Assembly: GCF_003148845.1 (NCBI RefSeq)
Contig: NZ_QGHA01000013.1
Coordinates: 1-64,000, forward strand
Direction: 5' to 3'
DNA: 64,000 nt
Origin: Mucilaginibacter oryzae
Lineage (GTDB): Bacteria; Bacteroidota; Bacteroidia; Sphingobacteriales; Sphingobacteriaceae
The notes beneath the pieces were generated by a model. The model was not told where the DNA came from and did no database searches. It saw only the letters and a program-made list of their open reading frames with translations. The position numbers and the translations under genes are program-made. The number at the start of each line of letters is the position of its first letter. The first letter of the stretch is position 1. Positions 31,674 through 41,192 of the stretch are shown here, in pieces.

Positions 31674-34034
31674 CTACTTCTTCAACGTACGCTCAAACAA
31701 CTTATAAATCCGCTTATATTCATCGGTCCAGCTGCTGGGCTGTTCAAAGCCGTGGTCTTCTACAGGGTAGGAGGCCAGTTCCCAGTTTTCCTTATGCAGT
31801 TCGATGAGTTTTTGGGTGAGGCGGATAATGTCCTGGTAGTTCACATTCTGATCTATCATGCCGTGCAGCATCAGCAGGTTGCCTTTTAAGCCGTTGGCAA
31901 AATAAATGGGCGAACTTTTGCGGTAAGCCTGCTCGTCGGTAAATGGTTCATTCAGGATATTGGAGGTATACTCATGGTTATAGTGCGCCCAATCGGTTAC
32001 CGAGCGGATAGCGCCGCCTGCCGAAAAAACATCCGGCTCGGTAAACATGGCCATCAGCGTAATAAAACCGCCGTACGATCCGCCGTACAAACCCACATGT
32101 TTAGGGTTAACGCCATATTTATCAACCAGCAATTTCACACCGTCAACCTGGTCGGTAAGGTCTTTTCCGCCCATATGGCGATAAATGCCTGTACGAAAAT
32201 CGCGGCCATAGCCGGCGCTTGCGGTATAATCGATATCTAAAACCGTATAACCATTATCGGCCAGCATATTGTTAAACATATACTCGCGGAAATAGTGGCT
32301 CCAGGAGTAGGTTACGTTTTGCAAATAACCCGCGCCATGCACAAATACCACCGCCGGTTTTGCCGGGTCCTGTTTTTCAGGCTGATATAGGCGGGCGTAA
32401 ACATCGGCGCCGTAACGGTTTTTAAAGCTGATGATCTCCGGAACGCGCCATGGGTAACTCAGGTATTCGGCCGATACCGAGTTGGTTATTTTAACGGCCT
32501 TTGCGCCGGGCTTATTGGCCTGGATATACAATTCCCATGGCCGGTTGGAGTACGAATAACGTATAGCCAGCCATTTTTCATCGGGCGATAAAGTAACTTC
32601 ATTGCCGCCCTTCATCCCGGTAATTTTAACCGGTACGCCACCGCTAACCGGGATGCTGTAAAAATGAGTAATACCTGGGTGATCGATATTGGCGGTGAAG
32701 TAAAATCTCTTTTTATCATTGCTCAGTTGCAGGGTTTGCACTTCCCATTTTCCGTTGGTGAGTTGTTTTTTTGTACCGTTTTCCACATCAACCACATAAA
32801 TGTGCGAGTAGCCGCTTGCTTCGCTCTGGTAGTAAAAATGGGTAGCGTCAATAAAGCCTGCATTGCCGGGATCATCAATGCCCGGTCCGCCAATCCAGGC
32901 TTCATCCCGCTGCCGGTCAAGCAAACTTAGTTTTCCGCTCACCGGGTCGAGCCGCATGATCCAGCAATCTTTATTATCCTGCGATGAAATGATCGCCACG
33001 GCATTGCTGCCGCTTTCGTTCCATAAAATACCATCAACGGTTACGGGCCTGTCGGCATTTTGCTTTTGGCGTTCTTGTAGCTCACCGGGGTAATCTTTCA
33101 GGTAATCGGGCAAATCTTTGATGCCTGGAATTTCTGATGTGATGATCGGGTAATAAGTGTCGCGGCGTTTATCGTAAACAAAAGTTTCGGATGTTGAAGA
33201 AGCGCGGCCAACTTTCGGGCGGTTAGGGATATCCTCGGTAAAGCCCGAGGCCGTTACATAATTAGGTACAATAGCATTCTGTACGCCATTGGCACGTTTG
33301 GTGAGGCGGTAGGTGATAAACCGGCCATCCGGGCTGATCTTAACCTCGCTTACCCTTTTATCGCCGGTTACAATCTCCTTTAATTTTTCGGGTTTAAGCA
33401 ATTCAGTTTGGATCGAATCTTTCTTTTCTTCTTTGGCTTGCTCTTTAATAATATCAAACAGTTCCAGTTGTTGTTTTTTAAGCCACTGCTCCTGCTCGTT
33501 AGGTTGCTCTTTGTCTTTTTTATCGCTTGCAGCCCGCACAAAATTGGTAAGCTGCAGCAACTCGCCTGTTTTCAGGCTGATGATAAACAGGTTATTATCT
33601 GATCGATAAATAATTTTCGTTTCGTCGCCGCTAAAGGCAGGCGCGGTTTCTGAGGCTACGGTGTTGGTAAGGCGGGTTGTTTTATTAGTTTTTAAGTCGA
33701 ACAGATAGAGGTCGCCATTTTTGCTGAACACTTTTTGGCTATGCTTTTTGTTCCAGCCGCCGTTATCGGTGCTTAGGCCGCGCTGCTCCGCAATGCTTAC
33801 TTTTTGGGCCCGGTTATCGGCAGCGCTCACGGCGTATAGTACCGCGTCGCCTGAGGCATCATCATTCCATTTAAAATAGATCTTTTTGCTGTCGTCGGCC
33901 CAATTGATATCGGAGGGCGATACGCCGATCCATTTCGGGTCGCGCATAATTTTTTCAACGGTTAACGTATCCAGTTTCTGGGCAAAGGAAGTCGCCGCCG
34001 GTAAAAGCAGCATGAGGGCTAACAGTTTTTTCAT
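31674..34034 (-). CDS. S9 family peptidase (prolyl oligopeptidase / DPP IV type)
   Basis: A 786-residue secreted serine peptidase with a signal peptide (MKKLLALMLLLPAATSFA). An N-terminal beta-propeller occupies about residues 30-520; the alpha/beta hydrolase domain follows. The nucleophile is in GLYGGSYGGF (serine near 655), the aspartate is in LHGMIDQNVNYQD and the histidine is in VEDHGFEQP. Members cleave peptides after proline or alanine in the periplasm. It is a single gene upstream of the Sus locus on the same strand, with 425 bases between, so separate regulation is likely. Confidence 0.93.
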   Translation of the reverse strand: MKKLLALMLLLPAATSFAQKLDTLTVEKIMRDPKWIGVSPSDINWADDSKKIYFKWNDDASGDAVLYAVSAADNRAQKVSIAEQRGLSTDNGGWNKKHSQKVFSKNGDLYLFDLKTNKTTRLTNTVASETAPAFSGDETKIIYRSDNNLFIISLKTGELLQLTNFVRAASDKKDKEQPNEQEQWLKKQQLELFDIIKEQAKEEKKDSIQTELLKPEKLKEIVTGDKRVSEVKISPDGRFITYRLTKRANGVQNAIVPNYVTASGFTEDIPNRPKVGRASSTSETFVYDKRRDTYYPIITSEIPGIKDLPDYLKDYPGELQERQKQNADRPVTVDGILWNESGSNAVAIISSQDNKDCWIMRLDPVSGKLSLLDRQRDEAWIGGPGIDDPGNAGFIDATHFYYQSEASGYSHIYVVDVENGTKKQLTNGKWEVQTLQLSNDKKRFYFTANIDHPGITHFYSIPVSGGVPVKITGMKGGNEVTLSPDEKWLAIRYSYSNRPWELYIQANKPGAKAVKITNSVSAEYLSYPWRVPEIISFKNRYGADVYARLYQPEKQDPAKPAVVFVHGAGYLQNVTYSWSHYFREYMFNNMLADNGYTVLDIDYTASAGYGRDFRTGIYRHMGGKDLTDQVDGVKLLVDKYGVNPKHVGLYGGSYGGFITLMAMFTEPDVFSAGGAIRSVTDWAHYNHEYTSNILNEPFTDEQAYRKSSPIYFANGLKGNLLMLHGMIDQNVNYQDIIRLTQKLIELHKENWELASYPVEDHGFEQPSSWTDEYKRIYKLFERTLKK

Positions 34035-34311
34035 ATCAACTTAAAACGCGCAATTTAGCAGTTTAGGTAATGATTGCTATTTAAAATCAATTAATTCAGG
34101 GAAATTGCTTTAAACTTTTTTGTGATATTGATCGATGACGAAATATCTTCTGCGGGTGCAAAGTCGCCTACTTACCGTGCGAATAAAATGTTTCACTACG
34201 TTTAACATGACAAATTGGTCTTTTTGGATGATGAATATGATTGCATCGCAAGGCCATCACATTGTGTACGTTTAAAATGGTTACTATTATTTATAGAAGT
34301 TTATAAAGAAT

Positions 34312-34427
34312 TTTTCACACGAATTATCTTTTAAGTCGGAAACAATTAAACGAATTACACGAATGGTCATTTTTCCATTATTGTATTATTCGTGTAATTC
34401 GCTAATTCGTAACAATTCGTGTGAAAA
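34312..34427. repeat. nested AT-rich palindrome, MITE-like
   Basis: The outer arms TTTTCACACGAATT (34312-34325) and AATTCGTGTGAAAA (34414-34427) are exact complements. The inner arms CGAATTACACGAAT (34351-34364) and ATTCGTGTAATTCG (34388-34401) are exact too. No coding sequence fits inside. A shorter relative lies at 11939-11995. It accounts for most of the gene-free stretch 34035-34484. Confidence 0.75.
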
Positions 34428-34450
34428 TTTTTAAGCTATTTATATATCGA

Positions 34451-34458
34451 TAATTTTG
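34451..34458 (+). promoter_or_regulatory. -7 box TAATTTTG upstream of the GNAT gene
   Basis: It matches TAnnTTTG. A GTG at 34458 that would lengthen the GNAT protein overlaps this box, so the downstream ATG at 34485 is the better start. Confidence 0.6.
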
Positions 34459-34484
34459 TGACGGGTGCAATTAATTGTTACAAA

Positions 34485-34991
34485 ATGGAACTACAGGGCA
34501 ACGGTTTCTTATTGCGGGGATGGCAAACAGGCGACGAAGCATCATTACAGAAACATGCCAACAACCCCAAAGTGCCGCTGTTTTTGCGCGACAGGTTCCC
34601 TCGCCCCTATACCATGGATGACGCCAAATTCTGGATTAACCGGGCCCAAAACCAGCCGCAGCTTACCAACTTTGCCATCATCGTTAACGGCGAAGCATGC
34701 GGGGGTATAGGTATTGAACTGATGAGCGGCGAAAGCCGCATAACCGCCGAAATGGGCTACTGGCTTGGTGAAGAACATTGGGGTAAAGGGCTGATGACCG
34801 AAGCCGTTAAACTTGTCACAGCCTACGCTTTTGAACATTTCCCGCTTGAACGTTTAGAGGCAGGTGTTTATGATAAAAATACCGCCTCCATGCGGGTGCT
34901 TGAAAAAGCTGGGTATGTTAAAGAGGCGATTCTGCACCGTTCGGTTATAAAAAATGGCGAGGTGATGGATAAGCATTTACATAAAATATAA
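34485..34991 (+). CDS. GNAT family N-acetyltransferase (RimJ/RimL-like)
   Basis: A 168-residue acetyl-CoA-dependent acetyltransferase of the RimJ/RimL branch, which acetylates protein N-termini or small amines. The family order is visible: LLRGWQTGDEASLQKHANNP at the start, AEMGYWLGEEHWGKGLMTEAV (acetyl-CoA pyrophosphate loop region) in the middle, and NTASMRVLEKAGYVKEAILHRSV near the end. The ATG at 34485 was chosen because a -7 promoter box overlaps the only upstream alternative start. The acceptor is unknown. It stands alone between a palindrome repeat and a transposase remnant. Confidence 0.9.
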   Translation: MELQGNGFLLRGWQTGDEASLQKHANNPKVPLFLRDRFPRPYTMDDAKFWINRAQNQPQLTNFAIIVNGEACGGIGIELMSGESRITAEMGYWLGEEHWGKGLMTEAVKLVTAYAFEHFPLERLEAGVYDKNTASMRVLEKAGYVKEAILHRSVIKNGEVMDKHLHKI

Positions 34992-35038
34992 TAATTAATT
35001 ACACAAATTTGTTGTATCTTAAAAAAAGAGAGATAATC

Positions 35039-35551
35039 ATGTCAAGACCTGTATTAAAAGTAGGAAACTACACCCCTGAAGAAATCAAGGCACTCTTTCG
35101 GGATGATGAGAAGTATACAATAGGTATTCGTTTATATGCAGTTTATCAGGTAGCTAAGGGTCAACCAAGTAGAAAACTGGAAGATTTATATAACACGAGT
35201 TTTAAACAAATAACCAATTGGGTGCATCGTTTTGAAAAGGAAGGGGTAGCCGGGCTGAAAGATAAGCCAGGCCGCGGGCGGACAGCCTGCCTTAGTCAGG
35301 AGCAACGGGAACGGCTTAGTAATTTACTTAGCAAAGAACCACCAGCAGACCACGGGTATAATAGTGCTACCTGGACAGGTCCTATGCTGTTCGACTTAAC
35401 AAAGTCACTCCCAATGACAATGAAAAGCTACTTCAAATTAAAAAAACTATTAAACTGTCCAATTCAGACAACTTACAACCCTAATAATGCCTTTATTTTA
35501 GCCAATACCTCATCTATTTTTTCATTCAGATCTTTGGATACTTTCAGGTAG
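35039..35551 (+). pseudogene. IS630-type transposase remnant (N-terminal helix-turn-helix part)
   Basis: Residues 1 to about 120 (MSRPVLKVGNYTPEEIKALFR, IGIRLYAVYQVAKGQPSRKL, WVHRFEKEGVAGLKDKPGRGR, YNSATWTGPMLFDL) match the winged helix-turn-helix leader common to IS630-family transposases in Bacteroidetes. After about 35395 the sequence no longer resembles the family, the DDE catalytic domain is missing, and the open frame runs on into the antisense of the flippase gene. It is a truncated insertion-sequence gene. An intact short DNA-binding protein is the less likely alternative. Confidence 0.75.
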
Positions 35552-36969
35552 TATGTAAAAGCAAGATAGATAATTGACGTAACACCGCTTCTCACCAAAA
35601 CATCGAAGTAAAAGTTCGGCATTCGCCAAAAAAACTTTCCTACAACCAAACTGACAAGCGAAATGCCAATAACCAGTAAATGCTTATAAGTGAAGGGCTG
35701 CATTTTAAAGCGGATTTTTATATAAAACCAGGTAAAAAAATTAACCCCGCTTATAGCAAGCAGGTAAGATATTGCAGCTCCCATTCCTTTGTATTTGGGG
35801 ATGAGGATATAATTTAAACCAACACAAAATACTGACGCAACCAATACAACGATAGTAACAAGTTTATATTTATGAGATGTGGTTAAAATGTAGGTATTTA
35901 ATCCTCCCGTTATATCAACCAAAAATCCCAAACCAATAACCAGGAACAAACTAAAATACTTCGGGTCGGTAAAATCCTTGTTGTGCGCAATCGCATATAA
36001 GTTCTCACGGTTAATGATAATCCCAATAAAAAGCAGGCATCCAAAAATCATTTGTATAATAGATGTTTTTGCATATAGTTGGGCTATAACGGGCAAATTA
36101 TTTGAGCGCCACGCATCAGCTACTATAGGATAAGTGGTACGACCAAGAGCTTGAGCCGGTACGCTTATCAGTATTGCTATATTAAAATACCAGCTATACA
36201 CGCCCTGTACATCATCGCCCGCAATGGAGCTTAACATTAGCGTATCAACTTTTTGAAGCAATACATAAACAGTACCTGATATAAGGATAAATGTACCGAA
36301 GCTCACCAGCTCTTTCTTACTGATTTTTGAAAAACGCCTGTCAGTTAATCGTAAATCGAATTTACCGCTTGCCATTATACTGATCAGCAAAAGCAGCGAT
36401 ATCAACCCATTGGCAGCTATATAAATAAAAATAAAATCGCGGAAACTGATCCAATGTAAAGCTATCATGACGAGGGCTCCGGTGGTAAGCAACCGCAATA
36501 AAATGTTTTGTAAAAAATTGGAGTAGATGGTTTGATAAATCACCCTTCCGGTCATTTCCAGGTAATTAAACGCTACTATAAAAAATGATAAGGGTATCAT
36601 ATAATAATAATACCTTTCAAAAAAAACGGAGTTATGATAGGCTCCTAATATAACCGGCTTAAAAATGATGTAAATAAAGGTGGCTGCTGCAAAACCAATG
36701 GCGGAAAAACCGGCAACGAGGTGCATAAAGCCATTATGCCTGTTATCATCAGTACGATAAAACGGGAAATATTTTGCAATAATACTCGGTACTCCCATGG
36801 ATGAAAGCAGTGAGTACATTACCGATAAGCTTACCACCAGTTGATAAAACCCATATTCGGCCGGGGTGGTAAAAAACGGAAACAATAAAACGGTATTGAT
36901 ATAGGCCACTACCATCCCTCCGTACGACAAGAAGGTGTTTTTATAAGCCTGCTTTTTTACAATCCCCAT
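35473..36969 (-). CDS. polysaccharide flippase, Wzx/MATE-like oligosaccharide transporter
   Basis: A 498-residue inner-membrane protein with about 12-14 hydrophobic helices, typical of the polysaccharide biosynthesis (PST/Wzx) family that flips lipid-linked oligosaccharides. The start KKQAYKNTFLSYGGMVVAYINTVLLFPFF and the recurrent PAEYGFYQLVVSL segment match the family. The base composition is visibly more AT-rich than surrounding housekeeping genes. It is the last gene of a minus-strand cluster with a glycosyltransferase and a methyltransferase; its 3' end abuts the transposase remnant. This suggests a horizontally acquired surface-glycan fragment. Confidence 0.88.
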   Translation of the reverse strand: MGIVKKQAYKNTFLSYGGMVVAYINTVLLFPFFTTPAEYGFYQLVVSLSVMYSLLSSMGVPSIIAKYFPFYRTDDNRHNGFMHLVAGFSAIGFAAATFIYIIFKPVILGAYHNSVFFERYYYYMIPLSFFIVAFNYLEMTGRVIYQTIYSNFLQNILLRLLTTGALVMIALHWISFRDFIFIYIAANGLISLLLLISIMASGKFDLRLTDRRFSKISKKELVSFGTFILISGTVYVLLQKVDTLMLSSIAGDDVQGVYSWYFNIAILISVPAQALGRTTYPIVADAWRSNNLPVIAQLYAKTSIIQMIFGCLLFIGIIINRENLYAIAHNKDFTDPKYFSLFLVIGLGFLVDITGGLNTYILTTSHKYKLVTIVVLVASVFCVGLNYILIPKYKGMGAAISYLLAISGVNFFTWFYIKIRFKMQPFTYKHLLVIGISLVSLVVGKFFWRMPNFYFDVLVRSGVTSIIYLAFTYYLKVSKDLNEKIDEVLAKIKALLGL

Positions 36970-36984
36970 TTAAGCATTATTTAC

Positions 36985-37161
36985 TTAAGCTTTATTGCTG
37001 GTATAATTTATCCTGTTCAGCAATGAAGGCAGTTTACGATCTTGAAAATATCCATCAGCAGTTTTCCATGCATCTTCCAAACTTGCTTCTCCGTTAATAA
37101 CAATATTAACGGAGATTTTAACAAGGTAATTAACAGCGCTGCAAGAAGAAAATTGCTCCAT
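36985..37161 (-). CDS. small open frame, 58 residues, possibly a gene remnant
   Basis: An open frame starting MEQFSSCSAVNYLV, with a protein-like ending (ASLEDAWKTADGYFQDRKLPSLLNRI) and stopping 15 bases before the flippase start. An in-frame stop lies a few codons upstream of the ATG. It sits inside the polysaccharide cluster in a 345-base space (36970-37314) that otherwise holds nothing. It could be the degraded 3' end of a former gene or a real small protein. I recognise no family. Confidence 0.3.
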   Translation of the reverse strand: MEQFSSCSAVNYLVKISVNIVINGEASLEDAWKTADGYFQDRKLPSLLNRINYTSNKA

Positions 37162-37314
37162 CGGGTAGTAGCATAATATAATTCCTCACCTTGTTACACA
37201 TGTCAAACTGTAGCCTTTTAAAAAAAAGCGCATAAATTAACAATGCCCAAGTCTTGTTTAACGAGGTTGCAATCCATTTTTTTGACGGCTTTGTGCGCCG
37301 ATTTATTTAACATA

Positions 37315-38439
37315 TTAATGCTTTTTTATTGATTGTTTAAGTATGATAGTCAACTTTTCTATCCTATCGTTTATATCATAGTTCTTACGGATGTGCGCCG
37401 CTTCCTTTTTCCCTAACCCGGCAGCAAGGTTAACATCCGATGCTATTTTAATCATATAGCCGGCCATGCCCTTAATATCGTGTTCGTCTACCAGGTATCC
37501 TGTTTTACCATTAATAACAGCCTCCTTAATACCCGCATGCTTTGTACTTACAATCGCAAGACCCGCCGAGCCTGCTTCAAGTATAGTATTAGGAGTACCT
37601 TCCATATCGCCATCGGCGGCGGTTACAGAATGTTGTACAAAACAGCGCATATTTTGCATTAATTTATTAATGCCGTCGGCTGTTAATACGCCTGTTAAGG
37701 TAACATAATCAGTTAAATTTAACTGTTTTACAAGTACCTCCACATCGTTAAAGAGCGGTCCTTCTCCCACCATCCATAAACGGGCTTGCGGATAATTTTC
37801 ATGCACCATTTTAAAAGCCAGAACAATGGATGCAGGCGATTTTTTTTCAACAAACCTTCCTACCGACAAAAAATTAACAGGCGATTGTGATATATCGATC
37901 TGCGGAAATTTGGCCGCATCAACTCCATAAGGATTAAGGACAATTTTTTCGGCAGGCGCGCCGAGGGTTATCAAAGCCTCAATCATATCCTGAGAAACCG
38001 CCACTATCGCCGAGCAATAAGAAAATGCTTTCCTGTATAGTTCGTTATATGCACTTACAGTGGGTTTATGGTGTGCGTCCGCGCCATGAAAATGTATAAC
38101 CAATGGAACATCAGCAAGTTTACATGCACCGGATACCATAGCGCCCACCATGCCGTACTCCGCAAGTACAACATCTATCTTATTAAATTTCAAATATTGA
38201 GCTAAGGCTCTCGTTCGTACGCCAATTTCTTGCTTTTTGAATATCCTTTTTTGAATAAGATAACTCAAAAGTCCGATTTTAGATTTGATGATAAACTTCC
38301 CAGCGTCATCGCAAAGCGGAAATGCCCCGCCATAAAGCACTTTTTTATTCGCCTGTATCCTGTCAACATGTGCTTGTATAAAGGTTTCTGAAAAAGCGCT
38401 TTTGTTGGGCTTTATAATGCATAAATTAAACTTATCCAT
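37315..38439 (-). CDS. glycosyltransferase family 4 (GT-B, WcaL-like)
   Basis: A 374-residue cytoplasmic transferase of the GT-B fold. The C-terminal donor site is clear: NPYGVDAAKFP, LSVGRFVEKKSP, RLWMVGEGPLFNDVEVLVKQLNL, and EGTPNTILEAGSAGLAIVSTKHAGIKEAVING with the family's E-x7-E. The N-terminal acceptor domain opens CIIKPNKSAFSETFIQAHV, as in colanic-acid type transferases. The nucleotide sugar is unknown. Its start codon overlaps the end of the methyltransferase gene, so the two are coupled. Confidence 0.92.
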   Translation of the reverse strand: MDKFNLCIIKPNKSAFSETFIQAHVDRIQANKKVLYGGAFPLCDDAGKFIIKSKIGLLSYLIQKRIFKKQEIGVRTRALAQYLKFNKIDVVLAEYGMVGAMVSGACKLADVPLVIHFHGADAHHKPTVSAYNELYRKAFSYCSAIVAVSQDMIEALITLGAPAEKIVLNPYGVDAAKFPQIDISQSPVNFLSVGRFVEKKSPASIVLAFKMVHENYPQARLWMVGEGPLFNDVEVLVKQLNLTDYVTLTGVLTADGINKLMQNMRCFVQHSVTAADGDMEGTPNTILEAGSAGLAIVSTKHAGIKEAVINGKTGYLVDEHDIKGMAGYMIKIASDVNLAAGLGKKEAAHIRKNYDINDRIEKLTIILKQSIKKH

Positions 38440-39131
38440 TACAAAGTACTCAACGGTTTTTGAGCTATCACTACATATAATGACGCATCCCTGTCACGTT
38501 GCGGTTGCGAATGTATCTTATCAAACAAACGGATAAAACTTTGCATTACAAAAGCGAATGGAGGGGCCAAAAACTTGGGAAGTTTTAATAGGATAGCATC
38601 TTGAAACAGTTGTATACCGCTTGCAGCAAGGCCCATGATACCATGAAATGAGGTAATTTTGAAACCTTCAGCCTCTATAGTTTTACGAAGACCGGCACTT
38701 GTCCACCGCCAGTAATCGTACGGAGTGGGATGATAATACCAGTAACCATGCGTTGTACATATTATACTACCTCCAGGTTTTAAAATCCGTAAAGCTTCAG
38801 ATAGATAGCTATGTGGTGAATCCACGTGTTCCAATACCTGGTTAGAGAGTACAATATCACAAAAATTATCGGGCAGGGTGGTTTTGCTGTCGTGATCTAT
38901 ATGATAATCTGCAAGTGGATTGATATCAAGATCCACGCCGATATACTTACCTACCATCGGTTCAATAACCGATTTATAGGGCATATCGCCACAGCCAAAA
39001 TCAATAAGGGTAAGGCTTTTATCAGCAGCAGTTAAATCCTGCATTACCTTTAAAGTTGCATTACGCAGTTTGGTTAAATGTACATATCGCGTTGAAAAAA
39101 GCGTAGGGTTTAGCCTGCTATTGCTACTCAT
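38439..39131 (-). CDS. class I SAM-dependent methyltransferase
   Basis: A 230-residue methyltransferase of the methyltransf_11 type. SAM-binding motif I is LIDFGCGDMPY, motif II is YIGVDLDINP, and the later motifs are DIVLSNQVLEHVDSPHSYL and LKPGGSIICTTHG. Such genes in polysaccharide clusters often methylate sugars or act on lipid carriers. The ATG at 39131 (MSSNSRLNP) was preferred to one three codons upstream; either is possible. It is the first gene of the cluster, overlapping the glycosyltransferase downstream. The substrate is inference. Confidence 0.88.
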   Translation of the reverse strand: MSSNSRLNPTLFSTRYVHLTKLRNATLKVMQDLTAADKSLTLIDFGCGDMPYKSVIEPMVGKYIGVDLDINPLADYHIDHDSKTTLPDNFCDIVLSNQVLEHVDSPHSYLSEALRILKPGGSIICTTHGYWYYHPTPYDYWRWTSAGLRKTIEAEGFKITSFHGIMGLAASGIQLFQDAILLKLPKFLAPPFAFVMQSFIRLFDKIHSQPQRDRDASLYVVIAQKPLSTL

Positions 39132-39225
39132 ATCCCACAAAAATACATGTTTTTTGCGGATTGTTAAAAATACTTACAGCCACAAAGCACTCATAACAGT
39201 TTCGGTGAAAATTGTATTAATTACT

Positions 39226-41190
39226 TTAAATTCGGTTCTTCTTCTTAGCTGCTTTAGTAACTATCATAACCACCCCATTTGTAGCTTTACTGCCATAAAT
39301 AGCCGTTGCCGATTTATCTCGCAGCACACTGATACTTTCAATATCAGACGGGTTGAGTGTATTTACCGCGACGGGAGTTTTTTGCACAAACCCGTCTATG
39401 ATGTATAATGGTTGGGCGCCGGTATTAACACCCTTTAAATTGAGCACGTATTTTGTAGTATCCTTACGCAACTGGCCAGCAAATGATGAAGTTGAATTAG
39501 CGCCTTCCACCACGCCGGTTTTATTGTCGCCGGTTTTCTCCTTTTTATCGTCGTCTGCCAACGTAAAACTTATCGGTACACTGTACTGTACTTTTACCGG
39601 GCGGCCGTTTTGGGTTCCGCACTTCCAGGCGGGTGAAAGCTTAAGCACCCTTACCGCTTCCTCATCGCAGCCGGCCCCAATTCCTCTAACCACTTTCATA
39701 TCGGTTAACGATCCGTCCTTTTCAACTACAAAGGTAATGATCACCCTGCCCTGTATATTGTTTTCCCTGGCTGCCTTCGGATATCTGAGGTTGGCTGCCA
39801 GGAACTTACTAAAGGCTTCAATCCCTCCGGGAAACTCCGGCGCCTGCTCAACAGCCGTAAAAACCGGTTCTGATATGATTTTCCCTTTAATCTCCGATAC
39901 TGTATCAACCCGGGGCATATCATCAGGAGCGAGCGAAAAATTTATAGGTACCGAATATTGCACCCTAACCGGTCGCCCATTTTGTATCCCCGGCTTCCAT
40001 TTTGGCGACAGGGCAATCACGCGCATAGCTTCGTTATTCAATTCACCGGTAATTCCCCTTACAATTTTTTCATTGGATAGTGAACCATCCTTTTCAACAA
40101 TAAAAGTAATGATTACCCTGCCTTGTATCTTTTGCTCGCGGGCCGTTGCTGGATATTTAATGTTTCGGCCTAAAAATTTGCCGAAAGCTTCAAGCCCGCC
40201 CGGAAATTCGGGTACGTTTTCAACAGCGGTAAAAACTGCTGTCGTATCGGAATCAGCTACGCTGTCATTGTTGGCAGGCAGCGGCTCATCAATAGTAATT
40301 TCGGCTACTTTACTGGCCGGGGTTTCAAAAACTTTATTGGCATTGGTATTGATCACCGCAACAGCATTACTGTTATTAATAGTAGCCGATGATAAGATCA
40401 TCATCAACATAAACAATGGCGCCGAAAGCCCGTATTTAATGAGTTTAATTCGCTGCGAGTTGTTTTTTTGCAGCATCATGATGCGGGCCTTCAGCATGCT
40501 TTTGTTAAAAAACGGGTTAACAAGGTTGTGCGTGGGGGTATGAAATGTCTGGCTTAACAGCAGCATCGCATAATCGGCCTTATTGGTGCCTGCTTCAATA
40601 GCCTGCCTGTCGGCAATAAACTCGTGAATATGTTTAATGGCCATGCGGTAAAAATATACCACCGGGTTAAACCAGTTTATAATCATCACCAGTTCAACCA
40701 GCAATACATCGGCCGAGTGCCACTGCCGGGCATGCACATCCTCGTGATTGGATATGGCTTCATGCACTTCACCGTCGGCGTTTAATTTCACTGTTTTGAA
40801 AAAAGAGTACGATACAGCGGGATCGGGCTGGTTGATTACTTTTTTAAGCTTGATTAATTGCCAGATGAGCCTGGCCGACAAAAACAGGATACCGGCCATG
40901 TAGATGATAAACAGAATTTGTCCTATGCTTACCGGCGACTCTTCGATCGGCCTAAACCCATACACCAGTACCGGGCTGTTATACAAAGTATATTTTACCT
41001 GCTGCGTTATAAACAGGTTTTGCACCCAGCTGGCCTGGATAACGGGAATCATGAACGATAAAACGGCGGCACTTACCAGGTAAAGCCTGTTAAGCTGAAA
41101 AAAAGTTTCCTTACGCAATAACAACACATAAAACCCGTAAAACAGCAACAGGTATATATTTACCAACAACAGATATTGCCACCAGCCCAT
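39226..41190 (-). CDS. M56 (BlaR1-like) metallopeptidase with two TonB C-terminal domains and a SusC plug-like tail
   Basis: A 654-residue inner-membrane sensor protease. Four N-terminal membrane helices frame the zinc motif HEDVH (about 149-153) in EAISNHEDVHARQW. Two TonB C-terminal domains follow in the periplasmic part, near residues 323-410 and 448-535; each begins PEFPGG and contains QGRVIITF. The last 75 residues (YIIDGF, DIESISVLRDKSATAIYGSKATNGVVMIVTKA) copy the plug end of SusC receptors. It follows the BlaI-like repressor gene by 2 bases and probably cleaves it on sensing an envelope signal. The ligand is unknown. Confidence 0.9.
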   Translation of the reverse strand: MGWWQYLLLVNIYLLLFYGFYVLLLRKETFFQLNRLYLVSAAVLSFMIPVIQASWVQNLFITQQVKYTLYNSPVLVYGFRPIEESPVSIGQILFIIYMAGILFLSARLIWQLIKLKKVINQPDPAVSYSFFKTVKLNADGEVHEAISNHEDVHARQWHSADVLLVELVMIINWFNPVVYFYRMAIKHIHEFIADRQAIEAGTNKADYAMLLLSQTFHTPTHNLVNPFFNKSMLKARIMMLQKNNSQRIKLIKYGLSAPLFMLMMILSSATINNSNAVAVINTNANKVFETPASKVAEITIDEPLPANNDSVADSDTTAVFTAVENVPEFPGGLEAFGKFLGRNIKYPATAREQKIQGRVIITFIVEKDGSLSNEKIVRGITGELNNEAMRVIALSPKWKPGIQNGRPVRVQYSVPINFSLAPDDMPRVDTVSEIKGKIISEPVFTAVEQAPEFPGGIEAFSKFLAANLRYPKAARENNIQGRVIITFVVEKDGSLTDMKVVRGIGAGCDEEAVRVLKLSPAWKCGTQNGRPVKVQYSVPISFTLADDDKKEKTGDNKTGVVEGANSTSSFAGQLRKDTTKYVLNLKGVNTGAQPLYIIDGFVQKTPVAVNTLNPSDIESISVLRDKSATAIYGSKATNGVVMIVTKAAKKKNRI

Positions 41191-41192
41191 GA

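Noticed and set aside
39353..40543. 396-codon plus-strand open frame
   Set aside because: It is the shadow of the M56/TonB gene on the other strand, which has clear domains.
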